A stretch of DNA of 64,000 nt from Litoditis marina (lineage: Eukaryota; Nematoda; Chromadorea; Rhabditida; Rhabditidae): positions 1-64,000 of the forward strand of contig CAXIWQ010000278.1 in NCBI GenBank assembly GCA_964036275.1, in the 5' to 3' direction. Shown in pieces: positions 37,102 through 51,005 of the stretch. The notes below the pieces were generated by a model that was given only the letters and a program-made list of their open reading frames with translations, made no database searches and was not told where the DNA came from. Every line of letters starts with the position of its first letter. Positions within the stretch are counted from its first letter, which is position 1. A program made the translations under genes and the position numbers.

Positions 37102-39573
37102 AGCTTATACGGCTACCAAGTGTGTTGCTCACAGCTACAAGAACCTAATACGACTATATATTCTGTGGCGCACAGCCACAAAATACGAATTAACGCTGTT
37201 ATCGACTCTTTGGCTTGCAGCTACAGAAAAAAGTTTATACGGCTATCAAGTCTGTTGCTCATGGCTACAAAAACCTAATACGACTTTATATTCTGTGGCG
37301 CACAGCCACAAAAGACAAATTAACGCGGTTATTGACTCTTTGCCTTGCAGCTACAGAAAAAAAGCTTATACGGCTACCAAGTGTGTTGCTCACAGCTACA
37401 AGAACCTAATACGACTATCTATTCTGTGGCGCACAGCCACGAAATACGAATTTACGCCGGTTATCGACTCTTTGGCTTGCATTTACAGAGAACAGTTCAT
37501 ACGGCTATCAAATCTGTTGCTCCCAGCTACAAAAACCTAATACGACAATCTATTTTGTGGCTGTGCGCCACAAAATACGAATTAACGCTGTTATCGACTC
37601 TTTGGCTTGCAGCTACAGAAAAAAGCTTATACGGCTACCAAGTGTGTTGCTCACAGCTACAAGAACCTAATACGACTATATATTCTGTGGCGCACAGCCA
37701 CAAAATACGAATTAACGCTGTTATCGACTCTTTGGCTTGCAGCTACAGAAAAAGCTTATACGGCTATCAAGTCTGTTGCTCCCAGCTACAAAAACCTAAT
37801 ACGACTTTATATTCTGTGGCGCACAGCCACAAAAGACAAATTAACGCGGTTATTGACTCTTTGCCTTGCAGCTACAGAAAAAAAGCTTATACGGCTACCA
37901 AGTGTGTTGCTCACAGCTACAAGAACCTAATACGACTATATATTCTGTGGCGCACAGCCACAAAATACGAATTAACGCTGTTATCGACTCTTTGGCTTGC
38001 AGCTACAGAAAAAAGTTTATACGGCTATCAAGTCTGTTGCTCATGGCTACAAAAACCTAATACGTCTTTATATTCTGTGGCGCACAGCCACAAAAGACAA
38101 ATTAACGCGATTATTACCTCTTTGCCTTGCAGCCACAGAAAAAAATTTATACGGCTATCAAGTCTGTTGCTCCCAGCTACAAGAAAGTAATACGACTATC
38201 TATTCTGTGGCGCACAGCCACGAAATACGAATTTACGCGGTTATCGACTCTTTGGCTTGCATTTACAGAGAACAGTTCATACGGCTATCAAATCTGTTGC
38301 TCCCAGCTACAAAAACCTAATACGACAATCTATTCTGTGGCGCACAGCCACAAAATACGAATTAACGCTGTTATCGACTCTTTGGCTTGCAGCTACAGAA
38401 AAAAGCTTATACGGCTACCAAGTGTGTTGCTCACAGCTACAAGAACCTAATACGACTATATATTCTGTGGCGCACAGCCACAAAATACGAATTAACGCTG
38501 TTATCGACTCTTTGGCTTGCAGCTACAGAAAAAGCTTATACGGCTATCAAGTCTGTTGCTCCCAGCTACAAAAACCTAATACGACTTTATATTCTGTGGC
38601 GCACAGCCACAAAAGACAAATTAACGCGGTTATTGACTCTTTGCCTTGCAGCTACAGGAAAGAGTTCATACGGCTATCAAGTTTGTTGCTCCCAGCTACA
38701 AGAACCTAATACGACTATTTATTCTGTGGCGCACAGCCACGAAATACGAATTAACGCGGTTATCGACTTTTCGGCTTGCAGTTACAGAAAAAAAAATCAC
38801 ACGGCTATCAAGTCTGTTGCTCACAACTACAAAAACCTAATACGACTGTATATCCTGTGGCGCACAGCCACAAAAGACAGTTTAACGCGGTTATTGACTC
38901 TTTGCCTTGCAGCTACAGGAAAAAGTTTATACGGCTATCAAGTCTGTTGCTCCCAGCTACAAAAACCTAATACGACAATCTTTTCTGTGGTGCACAAGCA
39001 GAAAATACGAATTAACGCGGTTATTGACTCTGTGGCTTGCACTTACAGAGAACAGTTCATACGGCTATCACGTCTGTTGCTCCCAGCTACAAAAACCTAA
39101 TACGACTTTATATTCTGTGGCGCACAGCCACAAAAGACAAATTAACGCGGTTATCGACTCTTTGGCTTGCAGTTACAGAGAAAAGTTCATACGGCTATCC
39201 AGTCTGTTGCTCCCAGTTACAAAGACCTAACACGACTATCTATTTTGTGGCGCACAGCCACAAAAGACGAATTAACGCGGTTATTGACTCTTTGCCTTGC
39301 AGCTACAGAAAAAAGTTTATACGGCTATCAAGTCTGTTGCTCCCAGCTACAAAAACCTAATACGACTATATATTTTGTGGCGCACAGCCACGAAATACGA
39401 ATTAACGCGGTTATCGACTCTTTGGCTTGCATTTACAGAGAACAGTTCATACGGCTATCAAATCTGTTGCTCCCAGCTACAAAAACCTAATACGACAATC
39501 TATTCTGTGGCGCACAGCCACAAAATACGAATTAACGCTGTTATCGACTCTTTGGCTTGCAGCTACAGAAAAA
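37102..39573 (+). repeat. 2.47-kb tandem block, copy 2
   Basis: Offset 2,470-2,472 from copy 1. Unique change: extra C in ACGCCGGTT at about 37,457. Confidence 0.82.
37551..37577. other. Second copy of the inverted hairpin
   Basis: Same flipped core, exactly 2,472 bp downstream of the first. It was carried along by the 2,472-bp block duplication, so the two copies represent one inversion event. Confidence 0.9.
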
Positions 39574-40565
39574 AGCTTATACGGCTACCAAGTGTGTTGC
39601 TCACAGCTACAAGAACCTAATACGACTATATATTGTGTGGCGCACAGCCACAAAATACGAATTAACGCTGTTATCGACTCTTTGGCTTGCAGCTACAGAA
39701 AAAGCTTATACGGCTATCAAGTCTGTTGCTCCCAGCTACAAAAACCTAATACGACTTTATATTCTGTGGCGCACAGCCACAAAAGACAAATTAACGCGGT
39801 TATTGACTCTTTGCCTTGCAGCTACAGGAAAAAGTTCATACGGCTATCAAGTTTGTTGCTCCCAGCTACAAGAACCTAATACGACTATCTATTCTGTGGC
39901 GCACAGCCACGAAATACGAATTAACGCGGTTATCGACTTTTCGGCTTGCAGTTACAGAAAAAAAAAATCACACGGCTATCAAGTCTGTTGCTCACAACTA
40001 CAAAAACCTAATACGACTGTATATCCTGTGGCGCACAGCCACAAAAGACAGTTTAACGCGGTTATTGACTCTTTGCCTTGCAGCTACAGGAACAAGTTTA
40101 TACGGCTATCAAGTCTGTTGCTCCCAGCTACAAAAACCTAATACGACAATCTTTTCTGTGGTGCACAAGCAGAAAATACGAATTAACGCGGTTATTGACT
40201 CTGTGGCTTGCACTTACAGAGAACAGTTCATACGGCTATCACGTCTGTTGCTCCCAGCTACAAAAACCTAATACGACAATCTATTCTGTGGCGCACAGCC
40301 ACAAAATACGAATTAACGCTGTTATCGACTCTTTGGCTTGCAGCTACAGAAAAAAGCTTATACGGCTACCAAGTGTGTTGCTCACAGCTACAAGAACCTA
40401 ATACGACTATATATTCTGTGGCGCACAGGCACAAAATACGAATTAACGCTGTTATCGACTCTTTGGCTTGCAGCTACAGAAAAAAGTTTATACGGCTATC
40501 AAGTCTGTTGCTCATGGCTACAAAAACCTAATACGTCTTTATATTCTGTGGCGCACAGCCACAAA
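39525..40565 (+). repeat. 1,041-bp tandem block, copy 1
   Basis: Eight monomers, including the ATCACACGG and TGCACAAGCAG types. Confidence 0.75.
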
Positions 40566-41397
40566 ATACGAATTAACGCTGTTATCGACTCTTTGGCTTG
40601 CAGCTACAGAAAAAAGCTTATACGGCTACCAAGTGTGTTGCTCACAGCTACAAGAACCTAATACGACTATATATTCTGTGGCGCACAGCCACAAAATACG
40701 AATTAACGCTGTTATCGACTCTTTGGCTTGCAGCTACAGAAAAAGCTTATACGGCTATCAAGTCTGTTGCTCCCAGCTACAAAAACCTAATACGACTTTA
40801 TATTCTGTGGCGCACAGCCACAAAAGACAAATTAACGCGGTTATTGACTCTTTGCCTTGCAGCTACAGGAAAAAGTTCATACGGCTATCAAGTTTGTTGC
40901 TCCCAGCTACAAGAACCTAATACGACTATCTATTCTGTGGCGCACAGCCACGAAATACGAATTAACGCGGTTATCGACTTTTCGGCTTGCAGTTACAGAA
41001 AAAAAAAATCACACGGCTATCAAGTCTGTTGCTCACAACTACAAAAACCTAATACGACTGTATATCCTGTGGCGCACAGCCACAAAAGACAGTTTAACGC
41101 GGTTATTGACTCTTTGCCTTGCAGCTACAGGAAAAAGTTTATACGGCTATCAAGTCTGTTGCTCCCAGCTACAAAAACCTAATACGACAATCTTTTCTGT
41201 GGTGCACAAGCAGAAAATACGAATTAACGCGGTTATTGACTCTGTGGCTTGCACTTACAGAGAACAGTTCATACGGCTATCACGTCTGTTGCTCCCAGCT
41301 ACAAAAACCTAATACGACAATCTATTCTGTGGCGCACAGCCACAAAATACGAATTAACGCTGTTATCGACTCTTTGGCTTGCAGCTACAGAAAAAAG
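40566..41397 (+). repeat. 1,041-bp tandem block, copy 2 (partial)
   Basis: Matches copy 1 at offset 1,041 and leaves it at about 41,397, where the 1,298-bp repeats begin. Confidence 0.75.
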
Positions 41398-42692
41398 CTT
41401 ATACGGCTATCAAGTCTGTTGCTCCCAGCTACAAAAACCTAATACGACTTTATATTCTGTGGCGCACAGCCACAAAAGATAAATTAACGCGGTTATTGAC
41501 TCTTTGCCTTGCAGCTACAGGAAAAAGTTCATACGGCTATCAAATCTGTTGCTCCCAGCTACAAAAACCTAATACGACAATCTATTCTGTGGCGCACAGC
41601 CACAAAATACGAATTAACGCTGTTATCGACTCTTTGGCTTGCAGCTACAGAAAAAAGCTTATACGGCTACCAAGTGTGTTGCTCACAGCTACAAGAACCT
41701 AATACGACTATATATTCTGTGGCGCACAGCCACAAAATACAAATTAACGCTGTTATCGACTCTTTGGCTTGCAGCTACAGAAAAAGCTTATACGGCTATC
41801 AAGTCTGTTGCTCCCAGCTACAAAAACCTAATACGACTTTATATTCTGTGGCGCACAGCCACAAAATACGAATTAACGCTGTTATCGACTCTTTGGCTTG
41901 CAGCTACAGAAAAAAAGCTTATACGGCTACCAAGTGTGTTGCTCACAGCTACAAGAACCTAATACGACTATATATTCTGTGGCGCACAGCCACAAAATAC
42001 GAATTAACGCTGTTATCGACTCTTTGGCTTGCAGCTACAGAAAAAGCTTATACGGCTATCAAGTCTGTTGCTCCCAGCTACAAAAACCTAATACGACTTT
42101 ATATTCTGTGGCGCACAGCCACAAAAGACAAATTAACGCGGTTATTGACTCTTTGCCTTGCAGCTACAGAAAAAAGTTTATACGGCTATCAAGTCTGTTG
42201 CTCATGGCTACAAAAACCTAATACGACTTTATATTCTGTGGCGCACAGCCACAAAAGACAAATTAACGCGATTATTACCTCTTTGCCTTGCAGCTACAGA
42301 AAAAAGTTTATACGGCTATCAAGTCTGTTGCTCCCAGCTACAAGAAAGTAATACGACTATCTATTCTGTGGCGCACAGCCACGAAATACGAATTTACGCG
42401 GTTATCGACTCTTTGGCTTGCATTTACAGAGAACAGTTCATACGGCTATCAAATCTGTTGCTCCCAGCTACAAAAACCTAATACGACAATCTATTCTGTG
42501 GCGCACAGCCACAAAATACGAATTAACGCTGTTATCGACTCTTTGGCTTGCAGCTACAGAAAAAAGCTTATACGGCTACCAAGTGTGTTGCTCACAGCTA
42601 TAAGAACCTAATACGACTATATATTCTGTGGCGCACAGCCACAAAATACAAATTAACGCTGTTATCGACTCTTTGGCTTGCAGCTACAGAAA
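41395..42692 (+). repeat. 1,298-bp tandem block, copy 1
   Basis: Ten monomers. The stretch 41,509-42,351 gives the same translation in one frame as 42,807-43,649, so the duplication is young. Confidence 0.85.
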
Positions 42693-43990
42693 AAGCTTAT
42701 ACGGCTATCAAGTCTGTTGCTCCCAGCTACAAAAACCTAATACGACTTTATATTCTGTGGCGCACAGCCACAAAAGATAAATTAACGCGGTTATTGACTC
42801 TTTGCCTTGCAGCTACAGGAAAAAGTTCATACGGCTATCAAATCTGTTGCTCCCAGCTACAAAAACCTAATACGACAATCTATTCTGTGGCGCACAGCCA
42901 CAAAATACGAATTAACGCTGTTATCGACTCTTTGGCTTGCAGCTACAGAAAAAAGCTTATACGGCTACCAAGTGTGTTGCTCACAGCTACAAGAACCTAA
43001 TACGACTATATATTCTGTGGCGCACAGCCACAAAATACAAATTAACGCTGTTATCGACTCTTTGGCTTGCAGCTACAGAAAAAGCTTATACGGCTATCAA
43101 GTCTGTTGCTCCCAGCTACAAAAACCTAATACGACTTTATATTCTGTGGCGCACAGCCACAAAATACGAATTAACGCTGTTATCGACTCTTTGGCTTGCA
43201 GCTACAGAAAAAAAGCTTATACGGCTACCAAGTGTGTTGCTCACAGCTACAAGAACCTAATACGACTATATATTCTGTGGCGCACAGCCACAAAATACGA
43301 ATTAACGCTGTTATCGACTCTTTGGCTTGCAGCTACAGAAAAAGCTTATACGGCTATCAAGTCTGTTGCTCCCAGCTACAAAAACCTAATACGACTTTAT
43401 ATTCTGTGGCGCACAGCCACAAAAGACAAATTAACGCGGTTATTGACTCTTTGCCTTGCAGCTACAGAAAAAAGTTTATACGGCTATCAAGTCTGTTGCT
43501 CATGGCTACAAAAACCTAATACGACTTTATATTCTGTGGCGCACAGCCACAAAAGACAAATTAACGCGATTATTACCTCTTTGCCTTGCAGCTACAGAAA
43601 AAAGTTTATACGGCTATCAAGTCTGTTGCTCCCAGCTACAAGAAAGTAATACGACTATCTATTCTGTGGCGCACAGCCACGAAATACGAATTTACGCGGT
43701 TATCGACTCTTTGGCTTGCATTTACAGAGAACAGTTCATACGGCTATCAAATCTGTTGCTCCCAGCTACAAAAACCTAATACGACAATCTATTCTGTGGC
43801 GCACAGCCACAAAATACGAATTAACGCTGTTATCGACTCTTTGGCTTGCAGCTACAGAAAAAAGCTTATACGGCTACCAAGTGTGTTGCTCACAGCTATA
43901 AGAACCTAATACGACTATATATTCTGTGGCGCACAGCCACAAAATACAAATTAACGCTGTTATCGACTCTTTGGCTTGCAGCTACAGAAA
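42693..43990 (+). repeat. 1,298-bp tandem block, copy 2
   Basis: Near-identical to copy 1, including the shared variant CAGCTATAAGAACC. Confidence 0.85.
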
Positions 43991-44750
43991 AAGCTTATAC
44001 GGCTATCAAGTCTGTTGCTCCCAGCTACAAAAACCTAATACGACTTTATATTCTGTGGCGCACAGCCACAAAATACGAATTAACGCTGTTATCGACTCTT
44101 TGGCTTGCAGCTACAGAAAAAAAGCTTATACGGCTACCAAGTGTGTTGCTCACAGCTACAAGAACCTAATACGACTATATATTCTGTGGCGCACAGCCAC
44201 AAAATACGAATTAACGCTGTTATCGACTCTTTGGCTTGCAGCTACAGAAAAAGCTTATACGGCTATCAAGTCTGTTGCTCCCAGCTACAAAAACCTAATA
44301 CGACTTTATATTCTGTGGCGCACAGCCACAAAAGACAAATTAACGCGGTTATTGACTCTTTGCCTTGCAGCTACAGAAAAAAGTTTATACGGCTATCAAG
44401 TCTGTTGCTCATGGCTACAAAAACCTAATACGACTTTATATTCTGTGGCGCACAGCCACAAAAGACAAATTAACGCGATTATTACCTCTTTGCCTTGCAG
44501 CTACAGAAAAAAATTTATACGGCTATCAAGTCTGTTGCTCCCAGCTACAAGAAAGTAATACGACTATCTATTCTGTGGCGCACAGCCACGAAATACGAAT
44601 TTACGCGGTTATCGACTCTTTGGCTTGCATTTACAGAGAACAGTTCATACGGCTATCAAATCTGTTGCTCCCAGCTACAAAAACCTAATACGACAATCTA
44701 TTCTGTGGCGCACAGCCACAAAATACGAATTAACGCTGTTATCGACTCTT
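43991..44750 (+). repeat. 1,298-bp block, copy 3, shortened by three monomers
   Basis: Continues as copy 2 does from about 43,082, at offset 909. Relative to 1,298 it lacks 389 bp, which is three monomers. Confidence 0.75.
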
Positions 44751-45785
44751 TGGCTTGCAGCTACAGAAAAAAGCTTATACGGCTACCAAGTGTGTTGCTC
44801 ACAGCTACAAGAACCTAATACGACTATATATTCTGTGGCGCACAGCCACAAAATACGAATTAACGCTGTTATCGACTCTTTGGCTTGCAGCTACAGAAAA
44901 AGCTTATACGGCTATCAAGTCTGTTGCTCCCAGCTACAAAAACCTAATACGACTTTATATTCTGTGGCGCACAGCCACAAAAGACAAATTAACGCGGTTA
45001 TTGACTCTTTGCCTTGCAGCTACAGGAAAAAGTTCATACGGCTATCAAGTTTGTTGCTCCCAGCTACAAGAGCCTAATACGACTATTTATTCTGTGGCGC
45101 ACAGCCACGAAATACGAATTAACGCGGTTATCGACTTTTCGGCTTGCAGTTACAGAAAAAAAAAATCACACGGCTATCAAGTCTGTTGCTCACAACTACA
45201 AAAACCTAATACGACTGTATATCCTGTGGCGCACAGCCACAAAAGACAGTTTAACGCGGTTATTGACTCTTTGCCTTGCAGCTACAGGAAAAAGTTTATA
45301 CGGCTATCAAGTCTGTTGCTCCCAGCTACAAAAACCTAATACGACAATCTTTTCTGTGGTGCACAAGCAGAAAATACGAATTAACGCGGTTATTGACTCT
45401 GTGGCTTGCACTTACAGAGAACAGTTCATACGGCTATCACGTCTGTTGCTCCCAGCTACAAAAACCTAATACGACTTTATATTCTGTGGCGCACAGCCAC
45501 AAAAGACAAATTAACGCGGTTATCGACTCTTTGGCTTGCAGTTACAGAGAAAAGTTCATACGGCTATCCAGTCTGTTGCTCCCAGCTACAAAGACCTAAC
45601 ACGACTATCTATTTTGTGGCGCACAGCCACAAAAGACGAATTAACGCGGTTATTGACTCTTTGCCTTGCAGCTACAGAAAAAAGTTTATACGGCTATCAA
45701 GTCTGTTGCTCCCAGCTACAAAAACCTAATACGACTATATATTTTGTGGCGCACAGCCACGAAATACGAATTAACGCGGTTATCG
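44615..45785 (+). repeat. 1,171-bp tandem block, copy 1
   Basis: Nine monomers with the ATCACACGG, TGCACAAGCAG and CACTTACAG types. Confidence 0.78.
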
Positions 45786-46955
45786 ACTCTTTGGCTTGCA
45801 TTTACAGAGAACAGTTCATACGGCTATCAAATCTGTTGCTCCCAGCTACAAAAACCTAATACGACAATCTATTCTGTGGCGCACAGCCACAAAATACGAA
45901 TTAACGCTGTTATCGACTCTTTGGCTTGCAGCTACAGAAAAAAGCTTATACGGCTACCAAGTGTGTTGCTCACAGCTACAAGAACCCAATACGACTATAT
46001 ATTCTGTGGCGCACAGCCACAAAATACGAATTAACGCTGTTATCGACTCTTTGGCTTGCAGCTACAGAAAAAGCTTATACGGCTATCAAGTCTGTTGCTC
46101 CCAGCTACAAAAACCTAATACGACTTTATATTCTGTGGCGCACAGCCACAAAAGACAAATTAACGCGGTTATTGACTCTTTGCCTTGCAGCTACATGAAA
46201 AAGTTCATACGGCTATCAAGTTTGTTGCTCCCAGCTACAAGAACCTAATACGACTATCTATTCTGTGGCGCACAGCCACGAAATACGAATTAACGCGGTT
46301 ATCGACTTTTCGGCTTGCAGTTACAGAAAAAAAAAATCACACGGCTATCAAGTCTGTTGCTCACAACTACAAAAACCTAATACGACTGTATATCCTGTGG
46401 CGCACAGCCACAAAAGACAGTTTAACGCGGTTATTGACTCTTTGCCTTGCAGCTACAGGAAAAAGTTTATACGGCTATCAAGTCTGTTGCTCCCAGCTAC
46501 AAAAACCTAATACGACAATCTTTTCTGTGGTGCACAAGCAGAAAATACGAATTAACGCGGTTATTGACTCTGTGGCTTGCACTTACAGAGAACAGTTCAT
46601 ACGGCTATCACGTCTGTTGCTCCCAGCTACAAAAACCTAATACGACTTTATATTCTGTGGCGCACAGCCACAAAAGACAAATTAACGCGGTTATCGACTC
46701 TTTGGCTTGCAGTCACAGAGAAAAGTTCATACGGCTATCCAGTCTGTTGCTCCCAGCTACAAAGACCTAACACGACTATCTATTTTGTGGCGCACAGCCA
46801 CAAAAGACGAATTAACGCGGTTATTGACTCTTTGCCTTGCAGCTACAGAAAAAAGTTTATACGGCTATCAAGTCTGTTGCTCCCAGCTACAAAAACCTAA
46901 TACGACTATATATTTTGTGGCGCACAGCCACGAAATACGAATTAACGCGGTTATC
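45786..46955 (+). repeat. 1,171-bp tandem block, copy 2
   Basis: Offset 1,171. Its end marks the change to region C monomers (TACGGGAAAAAGG at about 46,975). Confidence 0.78.
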
Positions 46956-49900
46956 GACTCATTGGCTTGCAGCTACGGGAAAAAGGTTTATACGGCTATC
47001 AAGTCTGTTGCTCCCAGCTACAAAAACCTAATACGACTTTATATTATGTGGCGCACAGCCACAAAAGACAGATTAACGCGGTTATTGACTCTTTGCCTTG
47101 CAGCTACAGAAAAAAATTTATACGGCTATCAAGTCTGTTGCTCCCAGCTACAAAAACCTAATACGACTTTATATTCTGTGGCGCACAGCCACAAAAGACA
47201 AATTAACGCGGTTATTGACTCTTTGCCGTGCAGCTACAGAAAAAAGTGTATACGGCTATCAAGTATGTTGCTCCCAGCTACAAAAACCTAATACTACTAT
47301 CTATTCTGTGGCGCACAGCCACAAAAGACAAATTAGCGCGGTTATTGATACTTTGCCTTACAGCTACAGAAAAAAAGTTTATACGGCTATCAAGTCTGTT
47401 GTTCCCAGCTACAAAAACCTGATACGACAATCTATTCTGTGGCGCACAGCCACAAAATACGATTTAACGCGGTTATCGACTCTTTGCCTTGCAGCTACAG
47501 AGAACAGTTCATACGGCTATCAAGTCTGTTGCTCATGGCTACAAAAACCTAATACAACTTTATATTCTGTGGCGCACAGCCACAAAAGACAAATTAAAGC
47601 GGTTATTACCTTTTTGCCTTGCAGCTACAGAAAAAAGTTTATACGGCTATCAAGTCTGTTGCTCCCAGCTACAAAAACCTAATACGACTTTATATTCTGT
47701 GGCGCACAGCCACAAAAGACAAATTAACGCGGTTATTGACTCTTTGCCGTGCAGCTACAGAAAAAAGTTTATACGGCTATCAAGTATGTTGCTCCCAGCT
47801 ACAAAAACCTAATACGACTATCTATTCTGTGGCGCACAGCCACAAAATACGAATTAACGCGGTTATCGACTGTATGCTTTGCAGCTACAGAAAAAAGTTA
47901 ATACGGCTATCAAGTCTGTTGTTCCCAGCTACAAAAACCTAATACGACAATCTATTCTGTGGCGCACTGCCACGAAATACGAATTAACGCGGTTATCGAC
48001 TCTTTGCCTTGTAGCTACAGAAAAAAGTTTATACGGCTATCAAGTATGTTGCTCCCAGCTACAAAAACCTAATACGACTATCTATTCTGTGGCGCACAGC
48101 CACAAAATACGAATTAACGCGGTTATCGACTGTTTGCTTTGCAGCTACAGAAAAAAGTTAATACGGCTATCAAGTCTGTTGTTCCCAGCTACAAAAACCT
48201 GATACGACAATCTATTCTGTGGCGCACAGCCACAAAATACGAATTAACGCGGTTATCGACTCTTTGCCTTGCATCTACAGAGAACAGTTTATACGGCTAT
48301 CAAATATGTTGCTCCCAGCTACAAAAACCTAATACGACAATCTACTCTGTGGCGCACAGCCACAAAATACGAATTAACGCGATTATCGACTCTTTGCCTT
48401 GCAGCTACAGAGAACAGTTCATACGGCTATCAAGTTGCTCATGGCTACAAAAACCTAATACGACTTTACATTCTGTGGCGCACAGCCACAAAAGACAAAT
48501 TAGCGCGGTTATTGACACTTTGCCTTGCAGCTACAGAAAAAAGTTTATACGGCTATCAAGTATGTTGCTCCCAGCTAGAAAAACCCAATACAACTATCTA
48601 TTCTGTGGCACACAGCCACAAAATACGAATTAACGCGGTTATCGACTCTTTGCCTTGCAGCTACAGAAAAAAGTTTATACGGCTATCAAGTCTGTTGCTC
48701 ATGGCTACAAAAACCTAATACGACTTTATATTCTGTGGCGCACAGCCACAAAAGACAAATTAAAGCGGTTATTACCTCTTTGCCTTGCAGTTACAGAAAA
48801 AAATTTATACGGCTATCAAGTCTGTTGCTCCCAGCTACAAAAACCTAATACGACTTTATATTCTGTGGCGCACAGCCACAAAAGACAAATTAACGCGGTT
48901 ATTGACTCTTTGCCGTGCAGCTACAGAAAAAAGTTTACACGGCTATCAAGTATGTTGCTCCCAGCTACAAAAACCTAATACGACTATCTATTCTGTGGCG
49001 CACAGCCACAAAATACGAATTAACGCGGTTATCGACTCTTTGCCGTGCAGCTACAGAAAAAAGTTTATACGGCTATCAAGTATGTTGCTCCCAGCTACAA
49101 AAACCTAATACGACTATCTATTCTGTGGCGCACAGCCACAAAATACGAATCAACGCGGTTATCGACTGTTTGCAGCTACAGAAAAAAGTTAATACGGCTA
49201 TCAAGTCTTTTGCTCCCAGCTACAAAAACCTGATACGACAATCTATTCTGTGGCGTACAGCCACAAAATACGAATTAACGCGGTTATCGACTCTTTGCCT
49301 TGCAGCTACAGAGAACAGTTCATACGGCTATCTAATCTGTTGCTCCCAGCTACAAAAACCTAATACGACAATCTATTCTGTGGCGCACAGCCACAAAATA
49401 CGAATAAACGCGGTAATCGACTCGTTGGCTTGCAGTTACAGAGAAAAGTTCATACGGCTATCAAGTCTGTTGCTCCCAGCTACAAAGACCTAACACGACT
49501 ATATATTCTGTGGCGCACAGCCACAAAAGACGAATTAACGCGGTTATTGACTCTTTGCCTTGCAGCTACAGAGAACAGTTCATACGGCTATCTAATCTGT
49601 TGCTCCCAGCTACAAAAACTCAATACGACTATCTCTTCTGTGGCGCACAGCCACGAAATACGAATTAACGCGGCTATCGACTCTTTGGCTTGCAGATACA
49701 GAAAAAAAGTTTACACGGCTATCAGGTCTGTTGCTCCCAGCTACAAAAACCTAATACGACAATCTATTCTGTGGCGCACAGCCAAAAAATACGAACTAAC
49801 GCGGTTATCGACTCTTTGGCTTGCAGTTACAGAGAACAGTTCATACGGCTATCAAATCTGTTGCTGCCAGCTACAAAAACTTAATACGACAATCTATTCT

Positions 49901-50600
49901 GCACAACCACAAAGTACGAATTGACGCGGTTATTGACTTTGTGGCTTGCAGCTACAGAAAAAAAGCTTATACGGCTCTCAAGTGTGTTGCTCACAGCTAC
50001 AAGAACTTAATACGACTGAATATTCTGTGGCGCACAGCCACAAAAGACGAATTAACGCGGTTATTAAATCTTTGCCTTGCAGCTACAAAAAAAAAGTTCA
50101 TACGGCTATCAAGTCTGTTGCTCCCAGCTACAAGAAAGTAATACGACTATCTATTCTGTGGCGCACAGCCACGAAATACGAATTTACGCGGTTATCGACT
50201 CTTTGATTTGCATTTACAGTAAACAGTTCATACGGCTATCAAATCTGTTGCTCCCAGCTACAAAAACCTAATACGACAATCTATTCTGTGCGCACAGCCA
50301 CAAAATACGAATTAACGCTGTTATCGACTCTTTGGCTTGCAGCTACAGAAAAAAGCTTATACGGCTACCAAGTGAGTTGCTCACAGCTACAAGAACCTAA
50401 TACGACTATATATTCTGTGGCGCACAGCCACAAAATACGAATTAACGCTGTTATCGACTCTTTGGCTTGCAGCTACAGAAAAAAACTTATACGGCTATCA
50501 AGTCTGTTGCTCCCAGCTACAAAAACCTAATACGACTTTATATTATGTGGCGCACAGCCACAAAAGACAGATTAACGCGGTTATTGACTCTCTGCCTTGC
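46956..50600 (+). repeat. Non-duplicated, more divergent satellite segment
   Basis: No tandem block copy of this 3.6-kb stretch as a whole is visible, though single pieces recur. Monomers differ more from each other; for example ATTCTGCACAACCAC at about 49,896 lacks part of the hairpin, and TTGACGCGG and CTCTCAAGTG follow. From about 49,560 to 50,470 the order of rare variants matches region A at about 1,320-1,900 (CTCTTCTGTGG, GCGGCTATCG, CAAGAAAGTAATACG, TTTACAGTAAACAG, CAAGTGAGTTGC) without the 36-bp unit. Confidence 0.65.
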
Positions 50601-51005
50601 AGCTACAGGAAAAAAATTTATACGGCTATCAAGTATGTTGCTCCCAGCTAGAAAAACCCAATACAACTATCTATTCTGTGGCAAACAGCCACAAAATACG
50701 AATTAACGCGGTTATCGACTCTTTGCCTTGCAGCTACAGAAAAAAGTTTATACGGCTATCAAGTCTGTTGCTCATGGCTACATAAACCTAATACGACTTT
50801 ATATTCTGTGGCGCACAGCCACAAAAGACAAATTAACGCGGTTATTACCTCTTTGCCTCGCAGCTACAGAAAAAAGTTTATACGGCTATCAAGTCTGTTG
50901 CTCCCAGCTACAAAAACCTAATACGACTTTATATTCTGTGGCGCACAGCCACAAAAGACAAATTAACGCGGTTATTGACTCTTTGCCGTGCAGCTACAGG
51001 AAAAA

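Larger units (their letters stand above)
20849..46955 (+). repeat. Region B: second higher-order domain
   Basis: About 200 monomers dominated by types rare in A and C: GAATTAACGCTGTTATCG instead of GCGGTTATCG, TTGGCTTGCAG, GCATTTACAGAGAACAG, and AGCTTATACGGCTACCAAG followed by GTGTTGCTCACAG. A second recurring block carries ATCACACGGCTATC, CTGTATATCCTGTGG and TTTTCTGTGGTGCACAAGC. Many monomers here are 129 bp because the A-run before GCTTATACGG is one shorter, so open frames run through several monomers. Higher-order periods are 777, 909, 1,041, 1,171, 1,298 and 2,472 bp, shorter than in A. Confidence 0.8.
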
